Shown here: positions 12,630 to 24,366 of the stretch, piece after piece
Position numbering within the stretch: the stretch's first letter is position 1
Layout of the letters: the number at the start of each line of letters is the position of its first letter
Assembly: GCA_023525715.1 (NCBI GenBank)
Contig: CM042012.1
Coordinates: 52,342,004 to 52,406,003, forward strand
Origin: Cichorium intybus
Lineage: Eukaryota; Streptophyta; Magnoliopsida; Asterales; Asteraceae
Reading direction: 5' to 3'
Length of the DNA stretch: 64,000 nt
The notes under the pieces: generated by a model
Told to the model about the DNA's origin: nothing
What the model saw: only the letters and a program-made list of their open reading frames with translations
Database searches by the model: none
Made by a program: the position numbers and the translations under genes

Positions 12630-14355
12630 GAGACGGATCGCTATAAAAGACTTAATAAAGACTTAATAAAGATACGGCATGCTCAGGAGGATACAAACGT
12701 CTATGAGATAGATCGAAACCCTGCCAAAATGATCTTGATGGGACTCAAGATACATTGCCTAGGAAATAGTTTTTCTATCATTGCAAAGTGTTATGATTTG
12801 GCATGAGAGGTATGAAAGGTGCAACGTACTCACGTGATCCATTGACATATATCAGATAGATGTTGTCATCAGTATAGACCTGGCCATAATAAGCATGATC
12901 TTGATAAGATTCAAGATGCATGAGAAAAAGTCTCCGAAAGGATATAGTTATTAAAAGTCGTGACACAAGGATTATAAGTAATCCTAAGATTCCAAAAGAT
13001 TTTGGAATAGGATTGGATCGAATCCAACAAGTTTCTTGGATCGATCAGAAGTGTCATGAACATGTCTTGATGACTTAATGCTTAGAGCATAGAGAATCAG
13101 ATTCAGGATATGACCTGGCTGGGAATACTTAATGGATTTTGTACATACGTGAGAAATCATTGGAAAATGATTAGGGGTGAATGTTGATAACAATTTTAAA
13201 AGGTTTTTTAAATAAGGACTTAATGGTTAAAGAATTTCGTTGGCATTCCGATGGAGCGCGTGTGACTCACCGGCACATCGTAACACCTCGAAATAGTCTT
13301 AGGGTGCAGTCATGTGGACTAAAGATCCCGAGAACCATGGAAAGTCACAGTACATAGAATGGAGTTATTAGTGAGATTTACGGTATGCCCAAAATTGAAA
13401 TATCATCGGAATGATATCCGATCGGATAAAGTGTATGACATTTGAATACACAGAAAGAGTGAAAAGCCAAGTAGACATAGATACATAACTCGAATTAAAA
13501 AGTTTAATAGGAATCTAGAAACCGATAATAGTTTTATGTAAAATCCGACTTGGTGATTACCTCGTGGAAATTTGGTAATTAGAAAGAGTAGCTACCAGTC
13601 AAATTTTAAGTTTCGTCTTTTGCATGTTTCACTTCCCGAATAATTTGATTATTCAAAAGGTCCACAGTCGCTCATACTTTTCGGGAGTAAGTATGAACGA
13701 AGACTGTCGTGAATTGGTTTGTAGATTGTCTAAGGAGTTAGACATTGCAGTAAGACTGCTACAACGTTCATGAGTACTTAGAAATAGAGATTTGAGTATT
13801 GGATAAACCCGTGCTCAATAGATTGTTTCATGGATTACATCACGAGCAATGTTGAGACGATAATATCATACGATCTTGAAGCGGAGACATATGAGTTGAA
13901 ATTTACGAGTCGGTTGTGCATTGATATTGCGAAAACGCATCGGTAACTCGATGTTACAAAACGCATTGTTGTGTACGATTTGATAAGTAAAAGACACAAC
14001 CATATGAGTCGAAGCTTATTCGTTCCGTGACCCTGATGGGAAACAGATATATGTAGGCCGCTCGATGATTTTGAAGTTGACTAAAGTGCTGGCATCCTGG
14101 ACTAAATTGATGTGTTCAATTAGAAGTCCCAAAGTCATAGGCAGAATCGGAAATCGGGAAACAGAGTATCGGACAAAGATTGATCTCAATCCATGTCTCG
14201 TGTCTGAAAATATCTTGTTGGACGAAGGATCATATGATCACTTATCTATGGACAGAACTGACTGGGTCAGAGTTCGGCAGCAGTTTCTTGGAAACTGCAG
14301 GTTGTTAATTAATCAGAAGATAAATTAAAGTCATAGACTTATCCAAGTGGGAGAC
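12630..14355 (+). other. Non-coding interior and 3' region of non-autonomous copia
   Basis: The stretch 12630-13600 has no frame or match within the window, apart from a diverged third copy of a leader motif at 13253-13276. From about 13620 it matches the 3' untranslated region of the autonomous copia (31370-32094). It ends in the polypurine tract CCAAGTGGGAGAC immediately before the 3' LTR. An 87-codon frame at 14065-14328 lies in this 3' region and is not convincing as a gene. Confidence 0.7.
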
Positions 14356-15123
14356 TGTTGGATTAGGTGTCTAAGCCATGACTTTATATTTATATTTATC
14401 TTGTTAATTGAAGCAAAGTCCATTTGGGTTGCCCTCATAGCTGGAGGTTAGGATAGAGTTCAGTAGAGTAAAAGGTTGATTTATTAATTGTTTAATAAAT
14501 CAATAGAATTAATTAAATGGTTTATTAATATATTTAAGTGTTAATATATTAATTAGAAACTATAATAATTAATTAAGATTTAATCTAGAATTAATTGGAT
14601 TTAATTCAATGATTAAATTAATTAATTAAAAGTGCATGGACTGGTTTGTATTTATTCAATAGTTGAATAAATAACTGGCCAGTGGACAGGGACCAAAAGT
14701 GGCGCCACCATGGAAAGATTCTCCATGGTTGGCGAAACTCTATTAGGGTTTAGAAAAGGCTTGGTCCATTTAGTCAGCAGGCTTGCCCATTTGGAGGCTC
14801 CTTAGGGTTTCAGCTGTAACCCTTGGAGGCCATAAAAGGAGGCACCTGGCCACCCTAAAACCTGCGCCACTTTTTACCAAAATTACTCTGCTGGACTGTC
14901 TTCTCCATTGCTTGGGTGTGACTTGCATTTGAGGCAGGACACTTGTGCTGCTAGCTTCAAGAACAAGATTCAAAGGTTGGTAATTCTTGTTTTAAACTTT
15001 AGAAATTATTATTGGCCTTTAGCTTTAGTTTATTATCTTCATAGAAGAAAACATAGATCTTTCTAGGGTTGCATGTGAACCATAAGAAATTATTTGTTCA
15101 TTGATTGCATAGAAAACCCTTCC
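14356..15123 (+). repeat. 3' LTR of non-autonomous copia
   Basis: The 768-bp LTR is nearly identical to 10465-11234. Its TATA box reads CATAAAAG (14831-14838), one base off the 5' copy, and the terminal CA reads CC. The GTGTT duplication follows at 15124-15128. Confidence 0.88.
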
Positions 15124-16824
15124 GTGTTCGCATTGAAGATTTGGAGACACTACCTGTACGGCACTAAGTGTACGGTTTTCACTGACCATAAGAGTCTCCA
15201 GCATATCCTCAACCAAAAAGAGCTCAACACGACACAACGACGATGGGTAGAACTGCTAAGTGATTATGAATGCGAAATTCGTTATCACCTAGGAAAGGCC
15301 AACATGGTGGCAGATGCCCTTAGTTGGAAAGAGTACTCGGGTCACCGAGTAAAGTCTCTGTCGATAACGATCCATTCCCATTTTTCCACTCAGATCAAGG
15401 AGGCACAGCTAGAAGCCTTAAAACCTGAGAACGTCGCAAATGATGCCTTGCGAGGGATGGATAAAAACCTTGAAGTTAAGGATGACGGAGCTCGTTACCT
15501 CATGAACCGAATTTGGACACCGAGATTCGGCGGATACAGAGACGTTATCATGAATGAGGCTCACAAGACTAGATACTCCGTTCATCCTGGGTCCGACAAG
15601 ATGTACTTGGACCTCAAGAAACTGTATTAGTGGCCAAACATGAAGGCGGAAATTGCTACTTACGTGGGCAAGTACCTGACTTGCTCCAAGGTTAAAGTAG
15701 AATACCAAAAGCCCTCGGGTTTGCTGCAACAACCGGAAATACCCGAGTGGAAGTGGGAGCGGATAACTATGGACTTCATAACCAAATTACCAAAGACAAC
15801 CGGTGGGTTAGACACCATATGGGTAATCGTCGATAGGTTGACCAAATTCGCTCACTTCCTGCCAATCAAGGAGACCGACAAGATGGAGAAACTTACAAGG
15901 ATGTACATCAAAGAAATAGTACGATTGCATGGTGCGCCAATTTCGATTATCTCAGATAGAGATAGTTGATTCACATCACGATTTTGGCAATCATTGCAAA
16001 AAGCCTTGGGAACCAGACTCGACATGAGTACAGCGTACCATCCACAGACAGACTGGCAAAGTGAAAGAACCATTCAAACGCTGGAAGACATGTTGAGAGC
16101 TTGTGTGATAGACTTTGGTAAGGTGTGGGACACCCACTTACCGCTCATTGAGTTTTCATACAACAACAGTTACCACACTAGCATCAAAGTTGCTCCATTT
16201 GAAGCTTTATATGGGCGCAAGTGCAGATCCCCTCTGTGCTGGACTAGGTAGGTGATACTCAACTAGCTAGAGGTCAAGTACCTAACAGCACTCTCACCGG
16301 TTCGGAGATCATATGAGAGACGACGGAGAAAATCGTTCAGATCCGTGAACGATTGAAAACATCTCGTGACCGGCAAAAGAGTTATGCAGATAAACGACGC
16401 AAACCTTTGGAATTCCAGGTTGGCGATCGAGTGTTGTTGAATGATACGCATTGGAAAGCGTGGGAAACTGAACCCCAGATACATTGGGCCCTTTAAGATC
16501 CTCGCTAGGATCGGTCCAGTAGCCTACAAACTCCAACTACCACAAGAGCTCAGCAATGTCCATCCCACCTTCCATATATCCAACCTAAAGAAGTGTCTGT
16601 CCGATGAGACTCTTGTCATTCCGCTCGACGAGATCGAGGTGAATGAGAATCTCGCGTTTGTAGAAGAACCCGTGGAGATCATGGACAGAGAAGTCAAAAG
16701 AACGAAACAAGGTCGCATACCAATAGTGAAAGTCCGCTGGAGCGCCAAACGTGGACCAGAATTTACTTGGGAGCGTGAAGACCAAATGAAACAAAAGTAT
16801 CCACATCTCTTCCCAAACCCTTGA
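15124..16824 (+). pseudogene. Gypsy RNase H end, integrase and chromodomain (continuation of 8208-10464)
   Basis: It resumes at VFALKIWRHY directly after the copia TSD. RNase H (FTDHKSLQ) is followed by the integrase zinc finger, where a conserved tryptophan codon is a stop near 15628 (TAG). The core has the second catalytic motif SDRDS followed by TGA near 15967. A further frame loss falls near 16250-16440. The final 127-residue frame carries the chromodomain-like tail (RIPIVKVRW, LFPNP) and ends at 16824. Nonsense and frame errors make it non-functional. It is the inverted partner of 5440-7160. Confidence 0.9.
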
Positions 16825-16878
16825 GGATCTACTCAAGAGCTAAATTTCGGGACGAAATTCCTTCTAACGGGTAGATGA

Positions 16879-19521
16879 TGTGACAATTGTAAATTTTGGT
16901 CAACAAAAGTCAACTGTAGTCAAACGAAGCGTACGTTAATCCATATGTTGAAAAGTTATTTGCCATAACTTTTGCGATGAATTATTAAATATTATAATAC
17001 TACGTATGCTAATTCACAACAATTATCGATTAAACGTCGAAAATACGGACGAGTGAACTACTATAGCGTAAAAATTCGATAATCGTACAATTATTATTTT
17101 GAGAATAATAATATTCATAAAACGATCTACTCGTGAATACGAACCTGTGGATATATAGAACGTCGAAAACGGAGTTCGTATGTGAAAGTTACAACGATTA
17201 AACCGCTGAGAACGGATAAATGTACACAGGGTTTGGACGCAAAATACAAAATGTGGTGTCTTAAACTTCAAATATGAAATAACAATTCATATAATATGGA
17301 ACGTAATAAGATCTAGTATTTAATTTCAAAGCCAAATTCAATTTCCGGTAAAATGCCGAAAATCGCGAAATCGGAAGAATATTGCGCTTAAACGTGTATT
17401 TCAACATCCAACGAGTTAAAATTCAATCAAAATAAATGTTTGACAATGTTTTTATACAAAATAATTATTTAGAACTTTGTTTCGTCAAAAACTGATAAAA
17501 TTTCACTAAAATGTGTTACGATTTTATAAAAATCACCTATTTTTATAAGTATATTGCTATTTATTTAAAAAGCCACCCCACCCCCTTCGGCTGCACCACT
17601 ATCCCCCAACACAATCCAAGGAGGCTAATCAAATCTTAGACAATAAAAGTCTATGAATAAAAAAATATGATAAAATCTAACCTAGGATCTATTATTAAAT
17701 CAAATAAAGAACAAGATATGTCCATTTGTCAAGAGAATCACCAACACTCATCTCTATTCTCCTCTTTCTCTCTTCCTCTCGGCTCTCTCCCTCCACCACC
17801 CTCATTCCAACCCGCCACCACCATACACCACCACAATCATCCATTATCAAGTGTTTTTGCAAGTCCATTTGGTAAGAAATCTTCATCTTATGATTTTAAA
17901 CACCATTACACAAGTTTTACTCCATTTACACACACTAACATCTATGAAAAACCTTTGGGTAATAGCATTGTCCAAGGGTCCTCCGAGCTCCAAGGCTTGG
18001 ATCTTCGTTCCTACCGCTAATCTCTCAAGACTAACCTAGTTTTTAAGCAAAGCACGCTTCGAGGGTGAGTTCATACCCCTCATTTTCATCTTTTCTAAAC
18101 TTTTTGGGGGAGAATACAAGTTTATTTACTGTAAGTGTTGTTTTATCCAAGTTTATATGTGTTTAAATGATATAAATGATGATTTACACAAGTTCATAAA
18201 ACTAGTTGTTGTGTAAAAATGTTTTTGACATGAAATATGTTTAGATCTATGTATTATAAACATTATGACATATTATGTTTGTGTAAAAGTCACAAAACTA
18301 TAAATAAAGTGTGTAAAATACTAGATCTTTAACATAAACGTCATAAAAACGAAAACTAGTAAAAACTACGTTTTTGTAACCGGAATATTACTTTCTAGCA
18401 AAAATGGGTATAACCAGGTTATTACACCATTTTTGTGTGAAATACCTTAAAAGATGATATTTGTAATCATTTGAATAGGTTATTTTGTTATTATTCGTAA
18501 AAATATGATTATTACGACGGAATACAAAAAATAGACTATTATTGGAATAGTTTATGAACACAAGGTTATTATGACATTTTGAACATGATAAAATAATTAT
18601 ATAAAATTATATAATTATTAAACGTTACTATATTATCATGGGGAAAAATGATAATGGATAATTACAAGAGTTTTCATATACAAATTTTACGTAAACGAGT
18701 TGATTGAATACATACATTTTTGTGAGATGGATCTTCACAGTACTTTTATAAGTACCTACTACAAGTCCTGAATACATACATTTTTGTGAGATGGATCTTC
18801 ACAGTACTTTTATAAGTACATACTATAAGTCTTGAAATTATAACCAGAGTCTCGGTAAGAGAGCGTGATATTTTAGTATAGATCTATACGGCTTGACAAC
18901 CCCGCACCTGAGCTGTTAGCTACAGTTAGACCGGCAGGTCTGAGGTGTCCAAATGTCTAACATTCCGACGCCTGAAGAACGTCGCAGCAGGCCAACTAGT
19001 CACGGTATGGTTATAGGGTATCTCACATGGGGAAAATAATCAACTTAATATTTTTATAAATTGTTTACGTGGAAACAAACATTTCTAAGGAATTTATACT
19101 ACCATTTACATATTACATTTTAGTCTTTGGGATTTAAAGACTTGGACAGTTTTTATGAGAAAATATTGGATTTTCTTGGTTTTAAACACTATCGATTATA
19201 AACAAAGGACTTTTCTTACGCAAAATCTTATGAACTCACCAACTTAATTGTTGACACTTTTTCAACTACTTGTATTCTCAGGAAATTGATAAGGTAAACC
19301 ACAAGCGCTATACGAAGGGACGTTACGACGTCGTTTTTGCTTATTTTTGATATCATTTGTAATTGTATTTGAAACATGCAACATTTAAACGATGTAACAA
19401 TTGCAATTATTTAATGATGGTTGTTTTGGTTGGAATCACTATTATTCAACTTTGTTATGATATTGTTCAGGAAGTCATCCACCCTCGAACGTTTCCGCCA
19501 ATACGGTTTGGGGGTGTGACA
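16879..19521 (+). repeat. Gypsy LTR 2
   Basis: The 2643-bp LTR runs TGTGACAATTG to GGTGTGACA. The internal 3' end with its polypurine tract precedes it, and a primer-binding-site start (GATTGGTATCA) follows at 19522. It therefore sits between a 3' end and a 5' end, like a shared LTR in a tandem array or a one-LTR circle. It carries a tandem duplication of about 59 bp near 18720-18840 that LTR 3 shares and LTR 1 lacks. Confidence 0.87.
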
Positions 19522-19814
19522 GATTGGTATCACGAATTTGTCTAAGTAGGGTCGGCATACGCGAGAATTAAACAAGCTCACTATCAAGAACCAATATCCG
19601 TTACCCCGAATTGACGACCTTTTTGACCAACTCCAAGGATCGAGTTATTTCTCAAAAATCGATCTAAGGTCGGGGTATCACCAACTCAGAGTCTAAGAAG
19701 AAGATGTTCCTAAAACGGCATTCAGAACTCGCTACGGCCATTATGAATTCGTTGTGATGCCCTTCGGATTAACTAATGCACCCGCAATGTTCATGGATCT
19801 GATGAACTGCGTAT
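19522..19814. pseudogene. Scrambled primer-site and reverse transcriptase fragments
   Basis: Three pieces are joined. First is a truncated primer site (GATTGGTATCA, 19522-19532). Second is about 30 bp of reverse transcriptase in minus orientation, matching 7742-7771. Third, from about 19562, is about 250 bp of reverse transcriptase in plus orientation, matching 9604-9850. The end of the plus fragment and the inner end of the minus fragment are adjacent positions in an intact gene. At 19815 the sequence switches to minus-strand gag. Confidence 0.8.
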
Positions 19815-20850
19815 GGCGCTTTGCAGAAACGGGCAGTATGACCCTTTTTGTTACAGTTCGAGTAGTGCATTTCCCTACAGGCTCCAGTATGGTGGATATT
19901 GCACTTGTTACACTTGGGTAGAGTCCCATTATATTGCTTGGTTGTTGTTGGGGTAGTCGGGACAGTGGCTGCACGGACTGCCACAATCTGTTGTCTTTTG
20001 GCACCTTCTTGGTTAGGCGGTCCCCTTCCCCTGTTCCAGGGTTTCCTTTTGTGATCCTTCTCTTTTGGTTGTTCAGTTTTAGGTGTCATGGTGCCCTGAC
20101 GGACCCCATGATCAACTAATCGTTGGGCCAGTCGTTTGGCGCTGTCGAAGGTAGCGGGGCTCGCTGATTCTACATTCCCCTGGATCTGAGGAGATAGCCC
20201 CAGAAATAGCGTTCCACTTTCACTGATTCTGGTGTGACCATAGCGGGGCAGAGGGTTGCCAAGTCGTTGAATCGGTTTGTATAGGTGGTTAGATCTGAAC
20301 CATTCATAGTGAGGTTCCACAGTTCCTGTTCTAGTTTTTGGATCTCCCCTCTGGGACAATACTCTTTCATCAGCATGGTCTTTAATTCCTCCCAACTCAT
20401 TGAGTTGGCCACAGGAAGTGTCAGAGCCTTAACATGAGCCTTCCACCAGGACATGGCAGTCTCAGCAAAGGTACAAGCAGCGAATTTGACTTTGAATTCC
20501 TCGGGGCATGCAGAGATATCAAAGATTGATTCAGTTTTCTCAATCTATCTGGTGAGAGCAAGAACACCACCAGTACCATGGAAAGCCACAGGTTTGCAAT
20601 TTGCGAAGTCCTTGTACGTACATACTCGCGGTTGATTTGGTGTTTCTCCATTCGTGGAATCGTTGGTGCCGTTTCTACTTCCGCTCCCGTTTGTCCCATT
20701 CGGGTTTATTTGAGCGATAGCGGCTGCTACCGCAGCAGTAACAGCGGCTTGGAAAGTAGTTGAGTCCATCATGGGTGGCTCGAGTGTTTCGATTGGTGCG
20801 CGCCTAGCGTTTCTTCGACGAGGTGGCATATTTCTGCCATAAGGATTCAA
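19815..20850 (-). pseudogene. Gypsy gag, 5' part, one nonsense codon
   Basis: Start codon ATG at 20850 (MNPYGRNMPPRRRN, a basic N-terminus). A retrotransposon gag domain follows (SWWKAHVKAL, SWEELKTMLM, YCPRGEIQKLE), then a linker and a zinc knuckle ending GHTARFCKAP, where it is cut by the rearrangement at 19815. Codon 102 is a TAG stop. The last 460 bp are an inverted copy of 8208-8670. It supplied the capsid/nucleocapsid of the same family as the flanking pol fragments. Confidence 0.88.
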
Positions 20851-21242
20851 GATTTGACGTTGGTTAGTTTCTGAAAGGATCGTTATAAGTATGTTGTCAT
20901 TAAGATACGGCGCTTATATTTTAAGCTTATCTTTGTCCTTTTCTTTTCGTAAGTTGTAACCATAATCCAGTATCAAACATACATATCAAACACTTGTTCA
21001 ACACTTTATAAATAAAATATGTCATCATATTAATAATACTTTGTAGCGTTACATGATTTTGAGATGGGAAAATTTGACCTTCGCAGAGGTCTACAATGCA
21101 ACAATAAACAAACGGCGTAACGATCCACAAAGAGTGTAATCACTTAATTGTAGGGTCGCGCCTACATACAAGAGCGAGCAGCGTATAAGCTTGCTCATAG
21201 ATTTCCTAGTCTATAACAAAATTTGAGTAGTACGAGTACTAC

Positions 21243-21971
21243 TCATGGCGAACCGGATCCCCTAGCTCCACGGAGCGTGGCTACCTGCGCTCTCAAGTCG
21301 GCAGCCTCCCGCATGGCCTCCTCGGCCCTCTGCTCCACGTCCTGTATCCTCTGCTCGGAATCCGATAATCGTGCAAAGGCCTCTCGGAACATCCCCATGG
21401 TCGTCCTCCCATCCTCCTCAAGCGAGTCGACCCTCTCGGAGGTACGGTCATGAGCCTCATCGAGGCGTCGGAAGCATGCGGTGGTGACCTCGGTAGCGGC
21501 CCCCACATCTAGGACTTGGTTGGTAGTCGCCCTGATCCGATCCTCCTGGCGGCTAATACGCCCAATCATGACCGGCAACGCTCTGTCCGTGGAACCTCCC
21601 TCGCTGAGGTCGAAGAAGTCCCGGCACATGCCATAAGGGGGAATCAGGCCTTGCTCGTGACTCCGTTGGCGTAAGTGCTCTGCCCACACGGGTGTCGGGT
21701 CCTGGAGGGGTTCATTAATTAGTAATGGACGGTGTATGGGAAGTACCCTCTTTCGAGGAGTACGCATCCACAATGGGCCATTAGGATGTCGGTATACCCT
21801 GGAGCTCGGTGCTGGAGGTGGCTCATGCATATCGCGGATAGGAACACGAGGGTTCACAATCTCCGGCTCATCTTCGAACTCCTCCTCGTCCCATTGGTCC
21901 TCACTATCTGACATCTCCTCTGGTTCTTCTTCCGAGTAGTAGGGGTCTCTTGGTAGGTGATATCCGGCCAT
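21243..21971 (-). CDS. Extra ORF upstream of gag in the gypsy leader, coiled-coil protein
   Basis: An uninterrupted 242-codon frame with its own ATG (21971) and TGA (21243), in the same orientation as gag and 392 bp upstream of it, inside the 1.68-kb leader between the primer site (about 22513-22527) and gag. The first 55 residues are very acidic (YYSEEEPEEMSDSEDQWDEE). The middle is proline- and arginine-rich. Residues about 150-235 have the heptad pattern of a coiled coil (DSLEEDGRTTMGMF, DVEQRAEEAMREAADLRAQV). No protease, gag or polymerase motif is present. It stays open while its neighbours are full of stops, although it may simply be lucky. Such additional ORFs are known in other plant gypsy lineages; I do not recognise this protein and assign no function. 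Confidence 0.6.
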   Translation of the reverse strand: MAGYHLPRDPYYSEEEPEEMSDSEDQWDEEEFEDEPEIVNPRVPIRDMHEPPPAPSSRVYRHPNGPLWMRTPRKRVLPIHRPLLINEPLQDPTPVWAEHLRQRSHEQGLIPPYGMCRDFFDLSEGGSTDRALPVMIGRISRQEDRIRATTNQVLDVGAATEVTTACFRRLDEAHDRTSERVDSLEEDGRTTMGMFREAFARLSDSEQRIQDVEQRAEEAMREAADLRAQVATLRGARGSGSP

Positions 21972-22021
21972 GACGTCTGTACGAGAATAGGGGTGTAAGA
22001 AGTATGTAAAGAGATTCTTAA

Positions 22022-22527
<506 letters not shown>

Positions 22528-24366
22528 TGTCACACCCCCAAACCGTATTGGCGGAAACGTTCGAGGGTGGATGACTTCCTGAACAATATCATAACAAAAT
22601 TGAATAATAGTGATTCCAAGCAAAACAACCATCATTAAATAATTGCAATTGTTACATCGTTTAAATGTTGCATGTTTCAAATACAATTACAAATGATATC
22701 AAAAATAAGCAAAAACGACGTCGTAACGTCCCTTCGTATAGCGCTTGTGGTTTACTTTATCAATTTCCTGAGAATACAAGTAGTTGAAAAAGTGTCAACA
22801 ATTAAGTTGGTGAGTTCATAAGATTTTGCGTAAGAAAACTCCTTTGTTTATAATCGATAGTGTTTAAAACCAAGAAAATCCAATATTTTCTCATAAAAAC
22901 TGTCCAAGTCTTTAAATCCGAAAGACTAAAATGTAATATGTAAATGGTAGTATAAATTCCTTAGAAATGTATGTTTCCACGTAAACAATTTATAAAAATA
23001 TTAAGTTGATTATTTTCCCCATGTGAGATACCCTATAACCATACTGTGACTAGTTGGCCTGCTGCGACGTTCTTCAGGCGTCGGAATGTTAGACATTTGG
23101 ACACCTCAGACCTGCCAGTCTAGCTGTAGCTAACAGCTCATGTGCGGGGTTGTCAAGCCCGTATAGATCTATACTAAAATATCATGCTCTCTTACCGAGA
23201 CTCTGGTTATAATTTCAGGACTTATAGTAGGTACTTATAAAAGTACTGTGAAAATCCATCTCACAAAAATGTATGTATTCAGGACTTATAGTAGGTACTT
23301 ATAAAAGTATTGTGAAGATCCATCTCACAAAAATGTATGTATTCAATCAACTCGTTTACCTAAAATTTGTATATGAAAACTCTTGTAATTATCCATTATC
23401 ATTTTTCCCCATGATAATATAGTAATGTTTAATAATTATATAATTTTATATAATTATTTTGTCATGTTCAAAATGTCATAATAACCTTGTGTTCATAAAC
23501 TATTCCAATAATAGTCTATTTTTAGTATTCCGTCGTAATAATCGTATTTTTACGAATAATAACGAAATAACCTATTCAAATGATTACAAATATCATCTTT
23601 TAAGGTATTTCACACAAAAATGGTGTAATAACCTGGTTATACCCATTTTTGCTAGAAAGTAATATTCCGGTTACAAAAACGTAGTTTTTACTAGTTTTCG
23701 TTTTTATGACGTTTATGTTAAAGATCTAGTATTTTACACACTTTATTTATAGTTTTGTGACTTTTACACAAACATAATATGTCATAATGTTTATAATACA
23801 TAGATCTAAACATATTTCATGTCAAAAATATTTTTACACAACAACTAGTTTTTTGAACTTGTGTAAATCATCATTTATATCATTTAAACACATATAAACT
23901 TGGATAAAACAACATTTATAGTAAATAAACTTGTATTCTCCCCCAAAAGTTTTGAAAAGATGAAAATGAGGGGTATGAACTCACCCTTGAAGCGTGCTTT
24001 GCTTAAAAACTAGGTTAGTCTTGAGAGATTAGCGGTAGGAACGAAGATCCAAGCATTGGAGCTCGGAGGACCCTTGGACAATGCTATTACCCAAAGGTTT
24101 TTCATAGATGTTAGTGTGTGTAAATGGAGTAAAACTTGTGTAATGGTGTTTAAAATCATAAGATGAAGATTTCTTACCAAATGGACTTGCAAAAACACTT
24201 GATAATGGATGATTGTGGTGGTGTATGGTGGTGGCGGGTTGGAATGAGGGTGGTGGAGGGAGAGAGCCGAGAGGAAGAGAGAAAGAGGAGAAGAGAGATG
24301 AGTGTTGGTGATTCTCTTGACAAATGGACATAGCTTGTCCTTTATTTGATTTAATAATAGATCCTA
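22528..24366 (-). repeat. Gypsy LTR 3, main part
   Basis: It starts TGTCACACCCCC on the plus strand (the 3' end of a minus-strand LTR) beside the primer site, so this was a 5' LTR. It shares the 59-bp duplication and several single-base states with LTR 2, which makes those two the closest pair. It is interrupted at 24366 by another LTR element, resumes at 29241 and is truncated at about 29377. Confidence 0.87.

Larger units (their letters stand above)
10465..15123 (+). mobile_element. Non-autonomous copia element nested in gypsy RNase H
   Basis: The 4659-bp element has LTRs at 10465-11234 and 14356-15123, flanked by the 5-bp TSD GTGTT (10460-10464 and 15124-15128). Removing it and one TSD copy restores a continuous gypsy RNase H region, as judged against the uninterrupted copy at 7160. 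LTRs, primer site, leader and 3' region are related to the autonomous copia at 32-39 kb, but the 3.1-kb interior has no gag or pol. It looks like a parasitic derivative that depends on an autonomous partner's proteins. The last base of the 3' LTR is C instead of A. Confidence 0.88.

Noticed and set aside
14065..14328. An 87-codon frame near the 3' end of the non-autonomous copia
   Set aside because: The same region in the autonomous copies (31849, 38714) is in another frame and is non-coding 3' region.
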